Origin: Firm-13 sp964617375
GTDB taxonomy: Bacteria > Bacillota > Clostridia > Saccharofermentanales > Saccharofermentanaceae
DNA length: 64,000 nucleotides
Assembly (NCBI GenBank): GCA_964617375.1
Contig: CAZTXQ010000001.1
Coordinates: 62,001-126,000, forward strand
Reading direction: 5' to 3'
The translations under genes were made by a program, and so were the position numbers. Within the stretch, counting starts at the first letter, position 1. Each line of letters starts with the position of its first letter. Below, piece after piece: positions 59,612 through 64,000 of this stretch. The notes under the pieces were generated by a model. That model ran no database searches, was not told the DNA's origin, and saw only the letters and a program-made list of their open reading frames with translations.

Positions 59612-62600
59612 CAGGCATCCATCCCTATCTTCTGTACGGAGAACACCGCGGCTTCTCCGTTGATATCCCACTCGCGGGGGTTAGGTCCTTCGCTCTCCTC
59701 AATCCCGGATGCAAGCACTTCTTCGGCTATGAAATCTTTATGTGCCGATATGACAGATGCGACACGGGCATTTCCGCTGTAAAGGAACCGGATTCTGTCG
59801 GTTACTTCGAAACCGGATTCTTTTCTTTGTGTCTGAACCTTCGATATGATCTCACGGACGAATCCGTCTTCGATCAGTTCTTCGGTTAATGTCGTGTCGA
59901 GAGATACCGTATAATCGCGGTCTGCCTGTGTGGCGAGGCCCTCGGGCTGTACATTCTCGACGATCAGATCATCCTTTTCGAGAACAATAGAAGAACCGGC
60001 AACCGTGATCTCGATCTTCCCTTCTTCTTCGAGAACCTTCATGGTCTCGCGTCCGGGAAGTGCCGAAATGATTTCTTTCGCGGCATTCAAATTGGCTCCC
60101 AGCTTTTTGCCGAGTGTTCGAAGCTGCGGTTTGAAGCGGTAATCCAGAAGTTCGGATGCGTCCACCAGTGCGACGAGTTCACGTATATTCAGTTCATCCT
60201 TGATGATACCTTCATACTCGGCGGACAGCGTCTTGGGTGCAACGACATAGATCTTCGACAGCGGCTGTCTGTTCTTGACGGCAGCCACATTGCGGCAGGC
60301 GCGGCCGAGGAAAACGATATGCTGCGCCACATCCATCTGGCTCTCGAGATCTTCATCGATAAACAGGCGGTCGGACACCGGGAAATCCGTAAGATGAACG
60401 GAGATCGGCGCATCCGGGAACGGTACACGAACCAAGTTCTGATACATGCTCTCCGTCATAAATGGAACAAACGGCGCGGCTGCCCGGATAAATGTCTCAA
60501 GAACGGTGTAAAGCGTCATGTAGGCGTTGATCTTATCCTGGGTCATATCCTTGCCCCAGTAACGGTCGCGGTTTCTTCTGACATACCAGTTCGAGAGTTC
60601 GTCGACAAAATCCTGCATGAGACGGCTGGCCCCCGTGATATCGTAGGCTTCCATCTCTTCGTCAACACCTGCAACCAGCGAATGAAGTCTCGAAAGGATC
60701 CACCGGTCCATTGCGGGAAGCTTATCCTTTTCGAGCGTGTATTTAGACGGATCAAATCCGTCGATCTCGGCGTACATGATATAGAACGCGTAGGTATTCC
60801 AGAGCGTTCCCATGAACTTTCTCTGGCTTTCGGATACCGTGCTCTCCGCAAAACGGCTAGGCAGCCACGGTGCGTTGGCGCTGAAGAAATACCAGCGCGC
60901 GGCGTCCGCTCCCTGCTTGTTCAAGACATCCCACGGATCGACAACATTCCCTTTGTGCTTGCTCATCTTGATACCGTCTTTGTCCTGTACGAGTCCCATG
61001 ACGATACAATTCCGGAAAGGCGCCTGATCGAAAAGCTGTGTGCCGATCGCCAGCAACGAATAGAACCATCCGCGTGTCTGGTCGAGCGCTTCGGATATGA
61101 AATTCGCCGGATAATGCTTCTCAAAAAACTCCTTGTTCTCGAAGGGATAGTGATATTGGGCAAACGGCATCGCGCCGGAATCAAACCAGCAGTCGATAAC
61201 TTCGGGAACGCGCGTCATTTCGCCGCCGCACTTTTCGCAGCGGATATGAACCTTGTCTACATAGGGCTTATGAAGCTCGATATCGTCCGGGCAATCGTCC
61301 GACATCGATTTGAGTTCTTCGATCGAGCCGATACACTCCCGGTGGCCGCATTCACATTCCCATACGGGAAGCGGCGTGCCCCAGTAGCGTTCACGCGAGA
61401 TGCCCCAGTCGACGACATTTTCGAGGAAATTTCCCATTCGGCCGTCGCGGATGCTCTCCGGATACCATGCCGCGGAGCGGTTGTTCTTCATGAGCGAATC
61501 GCGGACTCTGGTCATTCCGATGAACCAGGACGATCTTGCATAATAAATGAGGGGTGTGTCGCAGCGCCAGCAGAAAGGATAATCATGCTCATAAGGATGC
61601 TTTTTGATGAGCTTTCCTTCCATATTGAGCTTTTTGATGAGGAGCGGATCTGCATCCTTCACGAAAAGGCCGGCAAATTCTTCCGTCTCCGGAGGCAGCG
61701 TGCCGTCCTCTCTTACCAGCTGCACGAAAGGCAGCTTATAAGCATGACCGACGCGCGCATCATCCTCGCCGAAAGCCGGTGCGATATGGACGATACCGGT
61801 ACCGTCGCTCATCGTAACATAGCTGTCCGCACATACGCGAAAAGCATCGAGACGGCTTTCCGCCACTGCCTTTTCGGCGTACGGGAAAAGCGGTTCGTAC
61901 TTCATTCCAATCATATCATTGCCGGTTCGTCTGTCGATAACCGTATAGTCTTCGAAAAGCGATGGCGCAAGAACGCCTGCCATGTAATACTTTGTCTCGC
62001 GCTCCGTGCCATCCAGATCATGGGCAAGCGAAATCAGAACATATTCCTCGTCCGGATTGACGCAGAGTCCGACGTTCGAAGGCAGCGTCCAGGGAGTCGT
62101 CGTCCATGCCGCAAAATACGTATTCTCTTCACCCTTCACCGCAAAGCGGACAAAAACCGATGTCTCTTTTACATTCTTATATCCCTGAGCAACCTCGTGG
62201 CTCGAGAGTGCCGTGCCGCAGCGCGGGCAATACGGAACGATCTTATGCCCTTTATAGAGCATATTCTTCTCCCACATCGTTTTTAACGCCCACCACTCGG
62301 ATTCGATATAGTTGTTGTCATAGGTGACATAAGGGTGCTCCATATCGGCCCAGAAACCGACACGTTCGGACATCTGCTCCCACTCGTCCTTATATTTCCA
62401 GACGGACTCCTTGCATTTTCTGATGAACGGCTCGACACCGTAATCCTCGATCTGCGGTTTGCCGTTGATTCCCAGCGCCTTTTCGACTTCGAGTTCCACA
62501 GGAAGTCCGTGCGTATCCCAGCCTGCCTTGAATTCAACGTGCTGACCCTTCATCGAATGAAAGCGCGGAATAACATCCTTGATGACGCGAGTCTTAATAT

Positions 62601-62775
62601 GACCGATATGAGGTTTTCCGTTGGCCGTAGGCGGACCGTCATACAGCGTGAAAGAAGGCTGCCCGTCTATTTCGGGACGAATTGCCTTTTTATAAATATC
62701 ATTCTCTTTCCAGAATGATAGCACTTCCATCTCGCGATCGGTAAACTTCATGTCAGTCGGAACTTTTCTATACAT
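59611..62775 (-). CDS. ileS: Isoleucine--tRNA ligase
   Basis: A 1054-residue class I synthetase. The HIGH motif reads GPPTANGKPHIGHI and the KMSKS loop KMSKHKGNVVDPW. The editing domain contains TTPWTLPSNVGLCVNP and GTGIVHIAPAFGEDDA. The sequence WFDSGAMPFAQYHYPF marks the isoleucine-type core. Length and motif spellings resemble the larger IleRS2-like class common in Clostridia rather than the E. coli type, which is relevant to mupirocin sensitivity, but I cannot be certain. GAGGAA lies before the start. It is first in a long transcript running to oadA. Confidence 0.96.
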   Translation of the reverse strand: MYRKVPTDMKFTDREMEVLSFWKENDIYKKAIRPEIDGQPSFTLYDGPPTANGKPHIGHIKTRVIKDVIPRFHSMKGQHVEFKAGWDTHGLPVELEVEKALGINGKPQIEDYGVEPFIRKCKESVWKYKDEWEQMSERVGFWADMEHPYVTYDNNYIESEWWALKTMWEKNMLYKGHKIVPYCPRCGTALSSHEVAQGYKNVKETSVFVRFAVKGEENTYFAAWTTTPWTLPSNVGLCVNPDEEYVLISLAHDLDGTERETKYYMAGVLAPSLFEDYTVIDRRTGNDMIGMKYEPLFPYAEKAVAESRLDAFRVCADSYVTMSDGTGIVHIAPAFGEDDARVGHAYKLPFVQLVREDGTLPPETEEFAGLFVKDADPLLIKKLNMEGKLIKKHPYEHDYPFCWRCDTPLIYYARSSWFIGMTRVRDSLMKNNRSAAWYPESIRDGRMGNFLENVVDWGISRERYWGTPLPVWECECGHRECIGSIEELKSMSDDCPDDIELHKPYVDKVHIRCEKCGGEMTRVPEVIDCWFDSGAMPFAQYHYPFENKEFFEKHYPANFISEALDQTRGWFYSLLAIGTQLFDQAPFRNCIVMGLVQDKDGIKMSKHKGNVVDPWDVLNKQGADAARWYFFSANAPWLPSRFAESTVSESQRKFMGTLWNTYAFYIMYAEIDGFDPSKYTLEKDKLPAMDRWILSRLHSLVAGVDEEMEAYDITGASRLMQDFVDELSNWYVRRNRDRYWGKDMTQDKINAYMTLYTVLETFIRAAAPFVPFMTESMYQNLVRVPFPDAPISVHLTDFPVSDRLFIDEDLESQMDVAQHIVFLGRACRNVAAVKNRQPLSKIYVVAPKTLSAEYEGIIKDELNIRELVALVDASELLDYRFKPQLRTLGKKLGANLNAAKEIISALPGRETMKVLEEEGKIEITVAGSSIVLEKDDLIVENVQPEGLATQADRDYTVSLDTTLTEELIEDGFVREIISKVQTQRKESGFEVTDRIRFLYSGNARVASVISAHKDFIAEEVLASGIEESEGPNPREWDINGEAAVFSVQKIGMDA

Positions 62776-62863
62776 GCTTTTTTCCTCACTTATTTAAGCG
62801 TCTATAAGGCAACCCGATTCATGACATCTAAAATAGAAAGCATACGACCGGGTTTGACTTTTT

Positions 62864-62893
62864 ATTATATGAACTAGTTTTTATTGCTGTCAA
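62864..62893 (-). promoter_or_regulatory. SigA-type promoter of the ileS operon
   Basis: Minus-strand TTGACA (62888-62893) and TATAAT (62864-62869) at 18-base spacing, both perfect. The predicted leader is about 80 bases, with a small AACCCG/CGGGTT hairpin and no T-box signature. Confidence 0.88.
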
Positions 62894-62973
62894 CTGCCGT
62901 TCCCTTGAATTTCATTCACAATATGGACCGCAATATGACTGTTTATACCGCTATATGCCGTATTGGACCTTCT

Positions 62974-63609
62974 CTAACCGCGGCTCTCAACGATATAGGC
63001 CGACTCGATATCAGAGGTATGCATCGCTACGACACTCGGATACATATTGGCCGTTTCGGCAAAAGGATCCGGAAAGCCGTTCCGATCCGATCCCATATGG
63101 AGACGGATCATCGCGTATTCCTCGTCGGTTATGCGGATAAAGCTCTGAATATAGAAGCAGGATTTCTCACCGTGACCGACCGGGAATGGATCGTGTACGG
63201 TCCAGACTTCCTTCTCTACCCAATTGGCGACTTCGCTTCCGTACGCATTCACTTTGGTTCCTTCCTTAACATTCTTCTTTTCAAGAACGTAGAAATTCAC
63301 CTTGCACAGATCATGCAGCAAAGCGGTAATAATGACCGTCTCTTTCTTGATTTCCAGAAGTCCGGATGCAACTTTTCCCGAAAGCAGCTCATATACGTTA
63401 AGGCTATGCTTCGCAAGCCCGCCCTTAACTGCCAGATGATATTTTGTTGACGCCGGCGCCGTAAAAAAATCCGTCTTCTGTTCAATCCAGTCAAGAAGAC
63501 GTTCCATACCCGGTCTTCCCGTGGAAAGAAGAAGCTCTTTGATTTTTGCCTTATTGGCCATGCAGTCTTCATCTGTTAAAACATCTGTTTTTCCGTTCTC
63601 TAGATTCAT
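62974..63609 (-). CDS. HD-domain phosphohydrolase-like protein
   Basis: A 211-residue protein with an HD metal-binding core: a histidine in GGLAKHSLNVYELL, the HD pair in TALLHDLCKVNFY, and later histidine and aspartate in WTVHDPFPVGHGEK and LHMGSD. The family includes nucleotide and cyclic-nucleotide phosphohydrolases; the substrate here is unknown. AGGAG before the ATG at 63609 supports the start. It begins 9 bases after a pseudouridine synthase, so they are probably cotranscribed. No clear terminator separates it from the ileS promoter. Confidence 0.78.
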   Translation of the reverse strand: MNLENGKTDVLTDEDCMANKAKIKELLLSTGRPGMERLLDWIEQKTDFFTAPASTKYHLAVKGGLAKHSLNVYELLSGKVASGLLEIKKETVIITALLHDLCKVNFYVLEKKNVKEGTKVNAYGSEVANWVEKEVWTVHDPFPVGHGEKSCFYIQSFIRITDEEYAMIRLHMGSDRNGFPDPFAETANMYPSVVAMHTSDIESAYIVESRG

Positions 63610-63618
63610 AAGTGGCTC

Positions 63619-64000
63619 CTAACTTTTTTGTTCGAAAAAGAGATTCCATGGGTCATTTGCGGACAAGGGCAGAGAAAAACGCATCTTTTCACCGCTAACC
63701 GGATGAAAGAAAGACAGTATACAGGACTCAAGACAGATGTCGCCGCGAAAATACCCGTCGTCCGGTCCGTATTTCCGGTCTCCCAGAATCGGAAAGCCTG
63801 CATCGGCAAGCTGCGCCCGGATCTGATGAGAGCGGCCTGTATGTAAATGAACCTCAAGAAGGCTTATGGTCTTAAGAGCTCCCGCTCCCGGCCTTTCCGC
63901 TTCGCCCAGTTTCCTGTACTGCAAAACAGCTTCTTTCGCGCGGTCCGGCGAACCTAAGTCTTCTCCGTGTAGAACCGTAACCATGTTCTTATCTTCATCC
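63619..64000 (-). CDS. RluA-family pseudouridine synthase (5' part outside window)
   Basis: The C-terminal 126 residues of an RNA pseudouridine synthase; the frame stays open to the right edge. The family motif HTGRSHQIRAQLADAGFPILGDRKYG is present, followed by LESCILSFFHPVSGE and a PLP-x-N-D-PW-type end. The catalytic aspartate segment lies outside the window, so the target RNA (RluA, RluC, RluD or a smaller paralogue) cannot be assigned. Confidence 0.9.
   Translation of the reverse strand, partial: DEDKNMVTVLHGEDLGSPDRAKEAVLQYRKLGEAERPGAGALKTISLLEVHLHTGRSHQIRAQLADAGFPILGDRKYGPDDGYFRGDICLESCILSFFHPVSGEKMRFSLPLSANDPWNLFFEQKS

Noticed and set aside
60319..62286. A 655-codon open frame on the plus strand opposite ileS
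   Set aside because: ileS on the other strand shows all synthetase motifs over the full length. The plus frame has no recognisable domain and no ribosome binding site; it arises from codon bias of the real gene.
62776..62973. T-box riboswitch upstream of ileS
   Set aside because: No T-box consensus or large stem I could be found, and a perfect promoter leaves only about 80 bases of leader.
1..64000. Mobile elements, prophage, CRISPR or defence system
   Set aside because: No transposase, integrase, phage structural, Cas, restriction-modification or toxin-antitoxin gene and no terminal repeats or att-like duplications were recognised. Composition and gene order look like core chromosome throughout.

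Overview
The window is a chromosomal segment from a Firmicute of class Clostridia. The signs are an IspH-ribosomal protein S1 fusion, a PolC-type replicase, a PrkC/PrpC-RsgA-Rpe-ThiN block, a HutP-like protein and near-consensus SigA promoters with strong purine-rich ribosome binding sites. Gene content and order look most like Lachnospiraceae or close relatives, but this is inferred from synteny and family resemblance, not from a database search. I see no insertion sequence, prophage, CRISPR array, toxin-antitoxin pair or defence island.

Nearly everything is on the minus strand. The plus strand carries only argJ, one tRNA-Glu, a PLP aminotransferase and a PepV-like dipeptidase. Region by region: 0-2.6 kb holds the start of a flavoprotein and two DUF975 membrane proteins, one apparently frameshifted. 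2.7-4.9 kb holds argJ and an amidohydrolase. 5-10.5 kb holds uvrA followed by a zinc-finger Clp ATPase. 10.6-14.3 kb holds tRNA-Glu and an aconitase-citrate synthase operon. 14.4-17.1 kb holds a Ktr/Trk potassium uptake operon. 17.1-19.3 kb holds infC-rpmI-rplT plus a SpoU methylase, with a clear attenuator leader. 19.4-20.6 kb holds the aminotransferase.

From 20.7 to 32 kb runs a tightly coupled operon: priA-def-fmt-rsmB-rlmN-prpC-prkC-rsgA-rpe-thiN. It joins replication restart, formyl-Met metabolism, rRNA modification, Ser/Thr signalling and ribosome assembly. From 32 to 45.3 kb runs rpsB-tsf, then pyrH-frr-uppS-cdsA-dxr-rseP-ispG-polC, covering translation, isoprenoid and lipid precursors, membrane proteolysis and replication. 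45.4-48.5 kb holds PepV and a secreted SH3-NlpC/P60 endopeptidase. 48.6-52.8 kb holds rpiR-type regulator, hutP-like gene, cmk and ispH-rpsA. 52.9-62.8 kb holds ileS, a site-2-type protease, trpS, scpA, scpB and a three-gene biotin-dependent carboxyltransferase set. The window ends in an HD-domain protein and the 3' part of an RluA-family pseudouridine synthase.

I did not find a convincing undescribed system; this is mostly core genome. The points most worth a second look are the infC leader with mutually exclusive terminator and antiterminator helices and a probable AUC start, a PASTA kinase with an extra InlB-repeat-like extracellular module, a transcarboxylase-like gene trio with no sodium-pump subunit nearby, the frameshifted DUF975 copy, the placement of hutP beside cmk, and a WalR-like site upstream of the NlpC/P60 gene.
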